From an uncultured Lachnospiraceae bacterium (GTDB taxonomy: Bacteria > Bacillota > Clostridia > Lachnospirales > Lachnospiraceae), in the NCBI GenBank assembly GCA_910583615.1, contig CAJTXP010000004.1, forward strand, positions 51,873 through 115,872: 64,000 nucleotides of DNA, read 5' to 3'. The notes under the pieces were generated by a model, which worked only from the letters and a program-made list of their open reading frames with translations, searched no databases and was not told the DNA's origin. Position 1 is the first letter of the stretch, and each line of letters begins with the position of its first letter. Below, one piece after another: positions 9,027 through 16,760 of this stretch. The position numbers and the translations under genes are program-made.

Positions 9027-10439
9027 TTAAACCAGTTTGATAATATCCCCCACGCTCAGGTTCGGATTTTCCACGCCCTTGAACATAATCTTACACAGGT
9101 AATAGTACAGGTATTCCAGCTTCTCTCTGGATACCGCCTTAACCTGATGTTCAAAGTTGAAGTCCAGTCCGTTGTCATCCGGCCGGTGCATAACCGTCAG
9201 ATACATGGCCTGAGTGGTTGCTCCGTTGGGATACCACTTCGTCTTATACTTGATATCTCCAAGCTTCTCCAAGCCCTTCTCCTTCAAGGTCATCGGCTGA
9301 TAGGTCAGCGCCATGGGCTCATACGTCTGTCCGTTCGGATGGGGATATTTCCGTCCTCTGTATGCAAAATACGCCACCGGATCAAAATTCGCATGCCGGA
9401 AATATTCATTCTGCAGATCGCGGATCTCATGAATCCCCTGAAGGAATGTCTTATCCTCTGAAATAATGGTCCGGAACGGGAAGGAATGGATCCTGGTACC
9501 GCCGGATTTCTTCTCTTTCAAAGTCGCTCTTCTGGCAATGGCCGTGTTGATGGACACGTCGTCGTTTCCGTTCATCTTCTGGAAATAGGTCCTGAGTCCC
9601 ATGAGCAGCAGGCATACCAGCGACACATGATATTTCTCGCAGAAATCCATCAGACGCTTCGTCGGCTCCTCTTCCAGATGGAAGATATCCAGCGCGGAAT
9701 CCACGGAATCCGATACGTTAATGGCCGCTCTGGCATTGGGATCGCCGCTTCGCTCCCGCTCTTCCTCCAGCGCCCTGGTACCGTCAACCCCATTATAAAT
9801 CGGTTCCGGCATGCTGTCGATAAGATTCTGGAAATACGCCTCGTCCCGTTCCTTCGCTTTGCTTCCCGCCTCATAGGCCAGATCCTTCTGCAGCTGCTCG
9901 ATATAGGACGCCATATCCTTCGGATAGTCTACTCCCTCATACATGGTATTGCAGTACAGTTCGATCACGTCCCGCAGGAAACAGATCAGCGACTGGGCGT
10001 CCATAATCCGGTGATCCACCAGCAGATACACGCCCTGGAAACCGTCCGGCATCTTGATCATGACAATCCGGCTCATGGGAGAATCCTGGGGCTTGAAAGG
10101 CACTGCCGTCCACTCCGTCATGATTTTCTCCGCCTCTTCCATGGTGCCGGCGGTAAAATCCATAAACTCCACATCCGGACGGCCTTCCTCTGTGTTCACC
10201 ACATACTGGTACCAGGTTCCCTCCTTGTCCGCCGCGAAACGGACACGCAGGCACTCGCACCGCTCGTATGCCTTGCAGATGGAGGCTTTCAGCACCTCCC
10301 AATCAAGCTCCGCCTCGATGGTCAGGCTGGTACCCACATTGAGCACTTCCTTTTTCGGACAGAAATTCTGGTAAAAAAAGTGGAACTTCTGTGCAGCAGT
10401 CAGCGGATATACCGGATATCCTTTTCTTTTCTTCATCAT
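9027..10439 (-). CDS. free-standing NRPS-type condensation domain protein
   Basis: A 470-residue single-domain member of the condensation/chloramphenicol acetyltransferase superfamily. The core catalytic motif normally reading HHxxxDG is VDHRIMDAQS here, so the second His is retained and the final Gly is Ala. Other family features are the N-terminal PLTAAQKFHFF, RCECLRVRF and a C-terminal NFEHQVKAVSREK segment. It should join the carrier-bound acyl group to an amine (or alcohol) acceptor. It starts inside the hydrolase stop codon (overlap of 4). The altered motif leaves open a non-canonical acceptor. Confidence 0.8.
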   Translation of the reverse strand: MMKKRKGYPVYPLTAAQKFHFFYQNFCPKKEVLNVGTSLTIEAELDWEVLKASICKAYERCECLRVRFAADKEGTWYQYVVNTEEGRPDVEFMDFTAGTMEEAEKIMTEWTAVPFKPQDSPMSRIVMIKMPDGFQGVYLLVDHRIMDAQSLICFLRDVIELYCNTMYEGVDYPKDMASYIEQLQKDLAYEAGSKAKERDEAYFQNLIDSMPEPIYNGVDGTRALEEERERSGDPNARAAINVSDSVDSALDIFHLEEEPTKRLMDFCEKYHVSLVCLLLMGLRTYFQKMNGNDDVSINTAIARRATLKEKKSGGTRIHSFPFRTIISEDKTFLQGIHEIRDLQNEYFRHANFDPVAYFAYRGRKYPHPNGQTYEPMALTYQPMTLKEKGLEKLGDIKYKTKWYPNGATTQAMYLTVMHRPDDNGLDFNFEHQVKAVSREKLEYLYYYLCKIMFKGVENPNLSVGDIIKLV

Positions 10440-11383
10440 TTTTTCATCAAACCTCCAATAAACTCGTCCAGCGCCTGCTCGTAAGCTTCCATATCCTTAT
10501 AATAGCTCTCCGCATGAGCCGCGCCTTCCACAATCAGCATCTTCTTTTCCGACGCCACATTTTCATAGATCTTTTCACACATGCTGCAGGGCACGAACGT
10601 ATCCGCGCTTCCATGGATCAGAAGAATCGGCACCTCCGCCTTTCTGACCTCTCTGACAGAATTGCACTCGTCCAGCCCGTAGCCTGCCTTTTTCTTATTT
10701 ACCAGACTGGCAATCTGGATCATGGGAAATGCCGGCAGATGGTACATGGAATGGAGCACATGGGTAAATACCTCTTTGGCGGACGTAAATCCGCAGTCCG
10801 ATACGATCCCCTTCACCTGCCCGGGCAGTTCCAGCCCGCTGGCCATCAGTACGGTAGCGCCTCCCATGGACGTTCCGTGCAGCAGGATCTCCATATCCTC
10901 CCCGCATCTGCCGACCAGCCATTCGATCCATCCAAGGGCGTCCATCCGATCCAGGCATCCAAAACCGATATACTCCCCTTCGCTGTCTCCGTGAGACCGT
11001 TCGTCCACCAGAAGCATGGAAAATCCCCGCTTCATATAGTAATCCGAAAGTCCGATATAATCGCTCATCCCCTGGCTGGTATAGCCGTGAAAACAAATAA
11101 CGGTCTTTTTCTGATCTCCTGCCGGAAACCAGGTGGCGTGCAGCTTCAGTCCGTCGTCGGACAGACGGTATACGTCCTCATGGGGCTGCGCCATCATATG
11201 CTCTTTTCTCTTTTCGATCAGCGGCAGATACTGGTTCCAGTCCGTCCCGGCCATCTTCATGGTACGTTCCTTCTTCGCGTTGCCGCGCTTCATGGTCCTG
11301 CGGTAAAAATAAGCCGATCCGCCTGCTTCCGCCACGGTCAGAAGCCCGAGGAATATGGCTATGGCTCCCGCTTTTTTCTTCAT
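10436..11383 (-). CDS. membrane-anchored alpha/beta hydrolase
   Basis: 315 residues with an N-terminal membrane helix (AGAIAIFLGLLTVAEAGG), oxyanion-hole motif CFHGYTSQG, nucleophile Ser 172 in GTSMGG, Asp 261 (HGSADTF) and His 290 (GAAHAES): a complete triad. It is a serine hydrolase, perhaps releasing acid substrate from lipid, off-loading product from the carrier or editing it. Co-directional and overlapping with the condensation gene. Start ATG 11383 is followed by a KKK-rich tail typical of an anchor. Confidence 0.85.
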   Translation of the reverse strand: MKKKAGAIAIFLGLLTVAEAGGSAYFYRRTMKRGNAKKERTMKMAGTDWNQYLPLIEKRKEHMMAQPHEDVYRLSDDGLKLHATWFPAGDQKKTVICFHGYTSQGMSDYIGLSDYYMKRGFSMLLVDERSHGDSEGEYIGFGCLDRMDALGWIEWLVGRCGEDMEILLHGTSMGGATVLMASGLELPGQVKGIVSDCGFTSAKEVFTHVLHSMYHLPAFPMIQIASLVNKKKAGYGLDECNSVREVRKAEVPILLIHGSADTFVPCSMCEKIYENVASEKKMLIVEGAAHAESYYKDMEAYEQALDEFIGGLMKK

Positions 11384-11416
11384 ACCTGTTCCTTCTTTCT
11401 CTGTCTCTTTTTACGT

Positions 11417-11749
11417 TCAGGCCCTGCTGCGGTCCGCCAGTTCCTTAAAACGCAGCGCCTTGTCAATGTTTCCTTCCACTTTCAGTTTCTGGATCGTAAA
11501 CGCCAGGACCGGATCCAGTTTACCGTCCGCCAGATCCCGAAGCGTCTGCGCGCTGCAGATAAACAGGGCGTCCCGGTCAAAATATTCATAGGGTTCCACA
11601 AACAGCTTTCCGTCTTTCACTTCCACATAAAAGATGCCGGACGCCTCTCCTGTAATGTTGAACTGATAGGCCAGATGCTCCGTAATGTCACTCACATCCG
11701 CTTCCATAAACCTTCCTTTTATCTCTGCGAAAAAATCCGCATATGTCAT
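11417..11749 (-). CDS. SCP2 sterol/lipid-carrier domain protein
   Basis: A 110-residue single SCP2-like domain (ITGEASGIFYVEVKDGKL ... ICSAQTLRDLADGKLDPV ... LKVEGNIDKALRF). Such proteins bind hydrophobic acyl ligands in a tunnel, which supports a lipid substrate for this cluster. ATG 11749 has GGAGGGTGAGAAG directly ahead; the longer open frame upstream contains the operators and is not coding. It is the first gene of the acyl-conjugation operon. Confidence 0.85.
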   Translation of the reverse strand: MTYADFFAEIKGRFMEADVSDITEHLAYQFNITGEASGIFYVEVKDGKLFVEPYEYFDRDALFICSAQTLRDLADGKLDPVLAFTIQKLKVEGNIDKALRFKELADRSRA

Positions 11750-11784
11750 CTTCTCACCCTCCGCAATGTCGCATTTTGTCTTTT

Positions 11785-11799
11785 TCGACCGTCGGTCGA
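11785..11799. promoter_or_regulatory. TetR operator O2
   Basis: Palindrome TCGACC-GTC-GGTCGA, perfect over six-base arms. It lies 14 bases downstream of the -10 of the operon promoter, where a bound repressor would block elongation or initiation. Confidence 0.7.
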
Positions 11800-11813
11800 T
11801 CTGATTCCCCTGT

Positions 11814-11842
11814 ACTTTATCATCTTTTCGACCGCTGGTCAA
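11814..11842 (-). promoter_or_regulatory. promoter of the acyl-conjugation operon
   Basis: TTGACC (11842-11837), a 17-base spacer and TAAAGT (11819-11814) on the minus strand. The -35 is part of operator O1, so repressor binding would occlude RNA polymerase. Confidence 0.7.
11828..11842. promoter_or_regulatory. TetR operator O1
   Basis: TCGACC-GCT-GGTCAA, the same palindrome as O2 with one changed base. Its right half coincides with the -35 hexamer. The two centres are 43 bases apart, about four helical turns, so dimers could sit on the same face. Confidence 0.7.
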
Positions 11843-11914
11843 CTGTATTTTGTCCAAAAATACAGACAGGAAAAAGAAGTTCTCCGTGAAATATGCAAAA
11901 AACGCCTGCCGCTT

Positions 11915-12006
11915 CGTTACCTTTCACGGGGTGGAAGGTGGTTCGCGCCATGGGCCTGTGTGCTCTGCGCTCGTATGGAGTGTATCGGACACCGTGAAAA
12001 GGGACG
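11915..12006. repeat. short copy of the palindromic intergenic repeat family
   Basis: Terminal arms CGTTACCTTTCACGG (11915-11929) and CCGTGAAAAGGGACG (11992-12006) match in 12 of 15 paired positions. Inside is a stretch (11956-11991, about CCTGTGTGCTCTGCGCTCGT onward through GTATCGGACAC) almost identical to 47944-47979 in the full-length copy. It looks like a deleted half-element inserted between tetR and its target operon. The span 11750-12080 otherwise holds only the promoters and operators. Confidence 0.7.
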
Positions 12007-12024
12007 TCGCTCTTTGAAAAAAGA

Positions 12025-12053
12025 TTGTACAGACCGTTTGATTTGTGTATAAT
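12025..12053 (+). promoter_or_regulatory. tetR promoter
   Basis: TTGTAC (12025-12030), 17 bases, TATAAT (12048-12053), 28 bases ahead of the start codon. No copy of the TCGACC palindrome overlaps it, so the regulator seems not to repress itself directly. Confidence 0.75.
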
Positions 12054-12080
12054 GGGATGAAACAGAAAGGTGGTTCCTTT

Positions 12081-12695
12081 ATGCCAAATGACACGAAATA
12101 TACAAAGATCCTGGACGCGCTCCAGACGCTGCTGGAAGCAAAAGACATACGGAATATCTCGGTCAGTGAGATCGCCCGCGCGGCAGATATGGGAAAGGGG
12201 AGCCTCTATTATTATTTTCCCTCCAAGGAGGCTATCCTGGAGGCTCTGGTGGAACGGGATTATGCGCAGCCGCTTCACACTGCCAAAAATCTGGCTTCCA
12301 GAACCGACATTCCGCCCTTCACCCGCATGGCCATGATCTTTCAGGCATGCCGCAACTCTTCTGCGCAGTTCCGCGCCCGCAGAAACGCACCCGCATCCGC
12401 CAGCGCTCCGGAACAGGCGTTTATCCACCAGAAGTATCTGACCTATTTGATTATGGAACTGAAACCGGTATTGACGGATATCATCCGGCAGGGCATCGAC
12501 ACCGGAGAGATCCATTTTGACCGCCCCGCCGCTCTGGCGGAGATCGTGCTCGTTGTCCTGGCCGTCAAACTGGACAACGCCCTGGTGCCTTCCACCCCGG
12601 AAGAGACCGAAGACACGATTCTCGGACTTATTTCACTTCTGGAAAAGGGGACGGAAAATCCGGCAGGCTCCTTAAATTTTCTTCGGGCTATTTAA
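12081..12695 (+). CDS. TetR-family regulator of the acyl-conjugation operon
   Basis: 204 residues. The N-terminus is a TetR helix-turn-helix (ISVSEIARAADMGKGSLYYY followed by FPSKEAILEALV). The C-terminal ligand domain is Leu/Ala-rich and unassigned. ATG 12081 has AAAGGTGG 7 bases upstream. It is divergent from the SCP2-hydrolase-condensation-ACP-ligase operon, whose promoter carries two matching palindromes, so it is most likely its repressor, relieved by an acyl or amine ligand (inference). Confidence 0.88.
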   Translation: MPNDTKYTKILDALQTLLEAKDIRNISVSEIARAADMGKGSLYYYFPSKEAILEALVERDYAQPLHTAKNLASRTDIPPFTRMAMIFQACRNSSAQFRARRNAPASASAPEQAFIHQKYLTYLIMELKPVLTDIIRQGIDTGEIHFDRPAALAEIVLVVLAVKLDNALVPSTPEETEDTILGLISLLEKGTENPAGSLNFLRAI

Positions 12696-12744
12696 ATACG
12701 CGGACTGCCGCGGCGGCTTCAAAGGCTTCTCGGTCTGTGCTTCT

Positions 12745-13458
12745 TCAGTTCAGCAGCCTTTTCAGCAGATAGTCCCGGCTGTTGATGAACATCTCCGTCA
12801 CCTGATAGCTGTCGGTTTCCTCATAACTGCACCGGTGTACCGGACCGTCGTCAAAGGTCCAGATCTCCGCGTCCGGAATGCCCAGAAGGATCGGCGAATG
12901 AGTGACGATGAAGAACTGCGATTCCTGCCTGGCACATTCCCAGATCTCCATCAGAAGCGTCAGCTGCCGCTGGGGAGACAGCGCCGCTTCCGGCTCATCC
13001 AGCAGATACAGGCCGTTGGGCCTTAAATGTCTCTGGGCGATGGCGAGAAAGCTTTCCCCGTGGGACTTTTCATGATACCGCTCCGACGGATGGCGCTCAT
13101 CCGCATAATCCATCTCCATGGTTGCTACATTGTAGAAGCTCTCCGCCCGGAGAAAATATCCCCATCCAGGTTTATGAATCCCTCTGGAAACCCGAAGCGC
13201 GTCATAAAGTTCTGAATGGGAATCATAGGTGGAAAACCGGTAGTTTTTCGTCCCGCCTTCCGGATTGAATCCTTCCGCTATGGCGATGGCCTCCAGAAGC
13301 GTGGACTTTCCACTCCCGTTCTCCCCCACGAAAAAAGCAATGGGACTTTTGAATACCATCTGCTCCATCCCCCGGATGGCCTCAATGTCTCTTAGATAAC
13401 TGTCCCGGCCGATCCGGTCCCAGTTGATGGATATGCTCTGAATAAACTGACTGTTCAT
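12745..13458 (-). CDS. stand-alone AAA/ABC-type ATPase
   Basis: 237 residues with Walker A GENGSGKSTL (~45-54), signature-like KSHGESF, Walker B GLYLLDEPEAALSP and His switch FFIVTHSP. This is the predicted-ATPase family related to SMC/RecF heads, without membrane partner. No nuclease or TOPRIM gene is adjacent, so it is not an obvious OLD/Gabija-type defence unit. It converges on tetR and is transcribed from the gap at 13459-13679. Function unknown. Confidence 0.8.
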   Translation of the reverse strand: MNSQFIQSISINWDRIGRDSYLRDIEAIRGMEQMVFKSPIAFFVGENGSGKSTLLEAIAIAEGFNPEGGTKNYRFSTYDSHSELYDALRVSRGIHKPGWGYFLRAESFYNVATMEMDYADERHPSERYHEKSHGESFLAIAQRHLRPNGLYLLDEPEAALSPQRQLTLLMEIWECARQESQFFIVTHSPILLGIPDAEIWTFDDGPVHRCSYEETDSYQVTEMFINSRDYLLKRLLN

Positions 13459-13679
13459 GTAAATTCTCTGTTTTCCTTTCCCATGCTTTCTGTTTTTTAA
13501 CTATAACACATTTAAAGAGACGTGCAAAGTTATGACAGAGGAATTATTGAAAGAAAGATTTCAGTATCCGTTTGCTTTTTCCGGTAAAATGTATTTTCTT
13601 TCCAGAAAAACTGTCGATATATTATAAAAAGAAGTTCACAATTTTTTCACACTTTCCCGGAAGCAAAGGAGGGATGTCC

Positions 13680-14393
13680 ATGAAAGTCACATCGAACAAC
13701 TGGCAGACAGATGCCAACGTTGCTTATAGAGCCCTGAATCTGAAAGAAGATTCCGAAAAATCCACGGAAGCTTCAAAGCTTCCTGATACTGATACCCTTG
13801 ACCGCACAGCTGAAGCACTTGCCGGTCTGAAATCCGAAGAAAAAGATTCCAGTTTCCGGATGAAATCTTCCGCTCCCAAAGATTCGGTGGGACAGCTTGC
13901 GGCAGAACTGGCCCGGGCAGAGACAAGGCTTGATGTTCAGCAGGTCATGTCCAAGGCAATGAAAGCGCTGGCCAATCTGAAGATGTCCGCTTACGTCGGT
14001 GAAGGAGAGGATGCCAAAAAAGCCCGTCAGATGATCAAGCGCATGGAAAAACTGATCAAGCGTATACAGAAAAAGATGAAACATCTGAACAAGGAAGAGC
14101 AGATGACAAACGATCAGAAACGGGCGGAAAAACAGCAGCAGGAACAAAAGGCGAAACAAATCCGCGAAGAACTGCGCAGCAGGCGGAGGAAGCGCCGCAG
14201 AGATGAACGGGAATACGCCATGAAGGAACTGAATGAGGATCAAAAGCAGCAGACCGGCGAACTGCTCAGTTCCGTGATGGCAGGTCTCGGCATGGACTCC
14301 GGCTCCCTGTATCTGTCCGCATTGGCAGGGGCAGGCGGCATGGACCTGTCTGCCGCGTCAGGAGATATGGGTTCCATTGATATTACCGTTTAG
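13680..14393 (+). CDS. conserved coiled-coil protein, function unknown
   Basis: 237 residues, hydrophilic, with a central Lys/Glu/Arg-rich coiled coil (~115-195, e.g. RMEKLIKRIQKKMKHLNKEE and EELRSRRRKRRRDE) and a Gly/Ala/Ser-rich tail (LSALAGAGGMDLSAASGDMG). No signal peptide or membrane helix. ATG 13680 has AAAGGAGG 7 bases upstream; an ATG at 13674 is too close to it. Single gene followed by a hairpin. I do not recognise a named family. Confidence 0.75.
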   Translation: MKVTSNNWQTDANVAYRALNLKEDSEKSTEASKLPDTDTLDRTAEALAGLKSEEKDSSFRMKSSAPKDSVGQLAAELARAETRLDVQQVMSKAMKALANLKMSAYVGEGEDAKKARQMIKRMEKLIKRIQKKMKHLNKEEQMTNDQKRAEKQQQEQKAKQIREELRSRRRKRRRDEREYAMKELNEDQKQQTGELLSSVMAGLGMDSGSLYLSALAGAGGMDLSAASGDMGSIDITV

Positions 14394-14421
14394 GACTCTG
14401 TATATTCTTAAATATACCAAT

Positions 14422-14465
14422 AACAGGGAATACTTCCATGTTGCATCATGGAAATATTCCCTGTT
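14422..14465. terminator. bidirectional hairpin between convergent genes
   Basis: AACAGGGAATA...TTCCATG pairs with CATGGAA...TATTCCCTGTT (about 18 bp, six-base loop). It lies just past the stop of the coiled-coil gene and just past the xpt stop on the other strand. U-tracts are poor on both sides. Confidence 0.55.
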
Positions 14466-14484
14466 TCGTCGTCTGTCGAAGCGT

Positions 14485-15060
14485 TCAGCGGAAAACAATC
14501 TCTCCGGTCTCATCATTCATGCTTTCGATCACTGCCAGCGACTCTACGCGGTACCCTTTTTCACGCAGAAGTTTTCCTCCGGCCTGCTGCCCTTTCTCGA
14601 TGGCAATTCCAATCCCCTCCACCGTTGCTCCTGCACTTTCGATCAGGTCGATCAGCCCGTTTACAGCGCAGCCGTTGGCAAGAAAATCGTCAATGATGAG
14701 AATATGATCCTCCGGCTTCAGATATTTTTTCGATACGATCACATCATAGATCCGTTTGTGCGTGAAAGACTCTATTTTGGTGCAATACACATCGCCATCC
14801 AGATTGATGCTCTGGCTCTTCTTGGCAAAGACGACCGGAACATGAAAATACTGTGCCGCAATGCATGCAATTCCGATGCCGGACGCTTCAATCGTAAGTA
14901 TCTTATTAATGGGTTTATCTGCAAACAGTCTCTGGAATTCCCTGCCCATCTCGCCAAACAGTTCAATATCCATCTGATGATTCAGAAAACTGTCCACTTT
15001 CAAAACGTTTCCCGGTTTTACAGTACCGTCCTTCTGTATCCTTTTTTCTAAAAGCTCCAT
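14485..15060 (-). CDS. xpt: xanthine phosphoribosyltransferase
   Basis: 191 residues, the usual Xpt length. PRPP-binding loop HILIIDDFLANGCA (~125-138), Xpt-specific N-terminus MELLEKRIQKDGTVK and KILTIEASGIG. It salvages xanthine to XMP. ATG 15060 chosen from protein alignment memory; ribosome site AGAGGGCGGATGG. Xpt in Firmicutes is often under a guanine riboswitch, but here the upstream region is occupied by the end of a small membrane-protein gene, and I see no riboswitch. Confidence 0.9.
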   Translation of the reverse strand: MELLEKRIQKDGTVKPGNVLKVDSFLNHQMDIELFGEMGREFQRLFADKPINKILTIEASGIGIACIAAQYFHVPVVFAKKSQSINLDGDVYCTKIESFTHKRIYDVIVSKKYLKPEDHILIIDDFLANGCAVNGLIDLIESAGATVEGIGIAIEKGQQAGGKLLREKGYRVESLAVIESMNDETGEIVFR

Positions 15061-15098
15061 CGTCCATCCGCCCTCTTTCGTGTATTTCCCACATTTTA

Positions 15099-15374
15099 TC
15101 ATTCATTCGGCCATTCGTAAAGCCCAAGTTCGGAAAGCTGCACAGATATATCCTCTTCCGTCACCGCCTCCACGATCTGCTGTGCCGTCACCTGTCCGAA
15201 GCTGTTTCCAGTCAGGTTCATCCATGCAAAACCGGCGAATAAAAACAGACAAATAGTAAACTTCAGTTTAAAAAGTGCAAACGCACCGGAAGGCATTTCC
15301 TCTGGCTGTCCCATATATGACGGCGATTGGTTTCCGTACCGTTCTCTTAACAGCTGTTCCCGGTAAGCGCCCAT
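15099..15374 (-). CDS. small single-span membrane protein, unknown
   Basis: 91 residues: a short Arg/Gln-rich N-terminus, one membrane helix (FTICLFLFAGFAWMNLTG, ~34-51), then an acidic outside tail (AVTEEDISVQLSELGLYEW). ATG 15374 follows AAAAGGAGCGAACGGT. It is 38 bases ahead of xpt and probably cotranscribed. No family recognised. The gap 15375-15516 shows no other gene. Confidence 0.6.
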   Translation of the reverse strand: MGAYREQLLRERYGNQSPSYMGQPEEMPSGAFALFKLKFTICLFLFAGFAWMNLTGNSFGQVTAQQIVEAVTEEDISVQLSELGLYEWPNE

Positions 15375-15516
15375 ACCGTTCGCTCCTTTTCCTGTCCCTG
15401 TTTCTTTGATAAGAGTTTATGAGCTTTTTTCGGAAATATGTCCATTTGTCTGATCTGCAGCCAGGTTCATTTAAATCAAATCCTGCTTTACCAAAAGAGA
15501 GCCCATCTCCTGTCTC

Positions 15517-16758
15517 CTACCGGTTCGCCAGCTCTTCCGTAACATCCTCCCAGGTGACTCCGCGCTCCGCCATCAGCACCATGGCGTGATAGAGAAGATC
15601 CGACAGTTCGTACTTGATCTCCTCCGGGTCGGGATTTTTAGCTGCAATGACCAGCTCGGTCGCTTCCTCTCCCACTTTTTTCAGAATCTTGTCGATGCCC
15701 TTGTCGAAGAGGTAGTTGGTGTAGGAGCCTTCCTTTGGATGCAGCTTCCGGTCCATAATGACTCCGTAGACCTCCTCGAAGACTTTCAGCGGACTGTTCT
15801 CCTCATATTCCTTTTTCACCATGTCCCGATAGAAGCAGGTCCGGTTGCCTGTGTGGCAGGCCGCGCCCACCTGGCTGACCTTTGCCAGAATCGTATCGTT
15901 GTCGCAGTCGATGGACAGGGATTTTACATACTGAAAATGGCCGCTGGTCATTCCTTTTGTCCACAATTCCCTGCGGCTGCGGCTCCAGTAGGTCATCCGT
16001 CCGGTTTCCAGCGTAGTATCAAATGCTTCTTCGTTCATATAGGCGAGCATCAGGACCTCAAGCGTTTTATAATCCTGCACAACGACCGGAATCAGTCCGT
16101 CCGCTCCGGGCGACAGGTCCTCCCATGCAAAGCTGCTCTCCAGCACATGCATCCGCAGTCCCCTGGCTGCCGCTTTCTGTTTCAGTCCCTGAAAATCCGC
16201 CTGATCGTTGGAAAAATATGCTGCTGCGATCCCGGTCACCCATTTGTTGGAGAGAACTTCGATGACAGCTTCATCTGAGGACGCGGGACTGACGCTGATC
16301 ACAGGAAGTTCCCCCCGATAGGGGCACTGACGGTCCGAACCGGACCAGAGCATAAGGCTCCCCCATTCTTCCATGTTACGGGTAATCTGTGATTCGTCCG
16401 AGATGCTGAAACCGATCTTTTCTCTTCCAAAACGTTTTGCAGCCTCTTCCGCCATATCCACATTGCTTTCCCTGCCGAAATTCAGTACCGCTCTGCTGCA
16501 GCCGGCATAGAGGATCTTTTTCACATCCTCCATCCGCCTTATATGCCCGCCTGCACAGACCGGAATCTCCGCCGCCCTGCAGATTCCCTTCATCGCATGA
16601 AGATTGGTCTCGTGCGCCTCGTCCGTATCGGACAGGTCGATGATCAGAATGCTGTCCGCTCCGTTGTCGCTGTAATATTTTGCCAGTCTCACGCCGTCCT
16701 GTCCATTGACTTTTCCGTCCCTTAAGGGCATAACCGGAACCAGATATTTTTTCTTCAT
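15517..16758 (-). CDS. hisIE: HisF-like / HisI / HisE fusion
   Basis: 413 residues in three parts. Residues ~1-205 are a HisF/HisA-like beta/alpha barrel (LVPVMPLRDGKV, GADSILIIDLSD, CAGGHIRRMEDVKKIL). Residues ~215-310 are phosphoribosyl-AMP cyclohydrolase HisI (zinc ligands in DCDNDTIL and CHTGNRTCFY). Residues ~320-413 are phosphoribosyl-ATP pyrophosphatase HisE (GIDKILKKVGEEATELVIA). It covers steps 2-3 of histidine synthesis; the barrel may be a degenerate HisF or carry cyclase activity. Last gene of the his operon, 2 bases after hisB. Length is about twice normal HisIE. Confidence 0.88.
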   Translation of the reverse strand: MKKKYLVPVMPLRDGKVNGQDGVRLAKYYSDNGADSILIIDLSDTDEAHETNLHAMKGICRAAEIPVCAGGHIRRMEDVKKILYAGCSRAVLNFGRESNVDMAEEAAKRFGREKIGFSISDESQITRNMEEWGSLMLWSGSDRQCPYRGELPVISVSPASSDEAVIEVLSNKWVTGIAAAYFSNDQADFQGLKQKAAARGLRMHVLESSFAWEDLSPGADGLIPVVVQDYKTLEVLMLAYMNEEAFDTTLETGRMTYWSRSRRELWTKGMTSGHFQYVKSLSIDCDNDTILAKVSQVGAACHTGNRTCFYRDMVKKEYEENSPLKVFEEVYGVIMDRKLHPKEGSYTNYLFDKGIDKILKKVGEEATELVIAAKNPDPEEIKYELSDLLYHAMVLMAERGVTWEDVTEELANR

Positions 16759-16760
16759 TC

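Noticed and set aside
10391..12052. 553-residue plus-strand frame
   Set aside because: Runs antisense over the hydrolase and SCP2 genes and through the operators and a repeat; not a gene.
13532..13627. 31-codon open frame on the plus strand (MTEELLKERFQYPFAF...)
   Set aside because: No convincing ribosome site and it runs through the likely promoter region of the 13680 gene; treated as chance.
14485..15374. Expected purine riboswitch ahead of xpt
   Set aside because: The region upstream of xpt is coding for the small membrane protein, and ahead of that gene I could not find the conserved purine-aptamer core.
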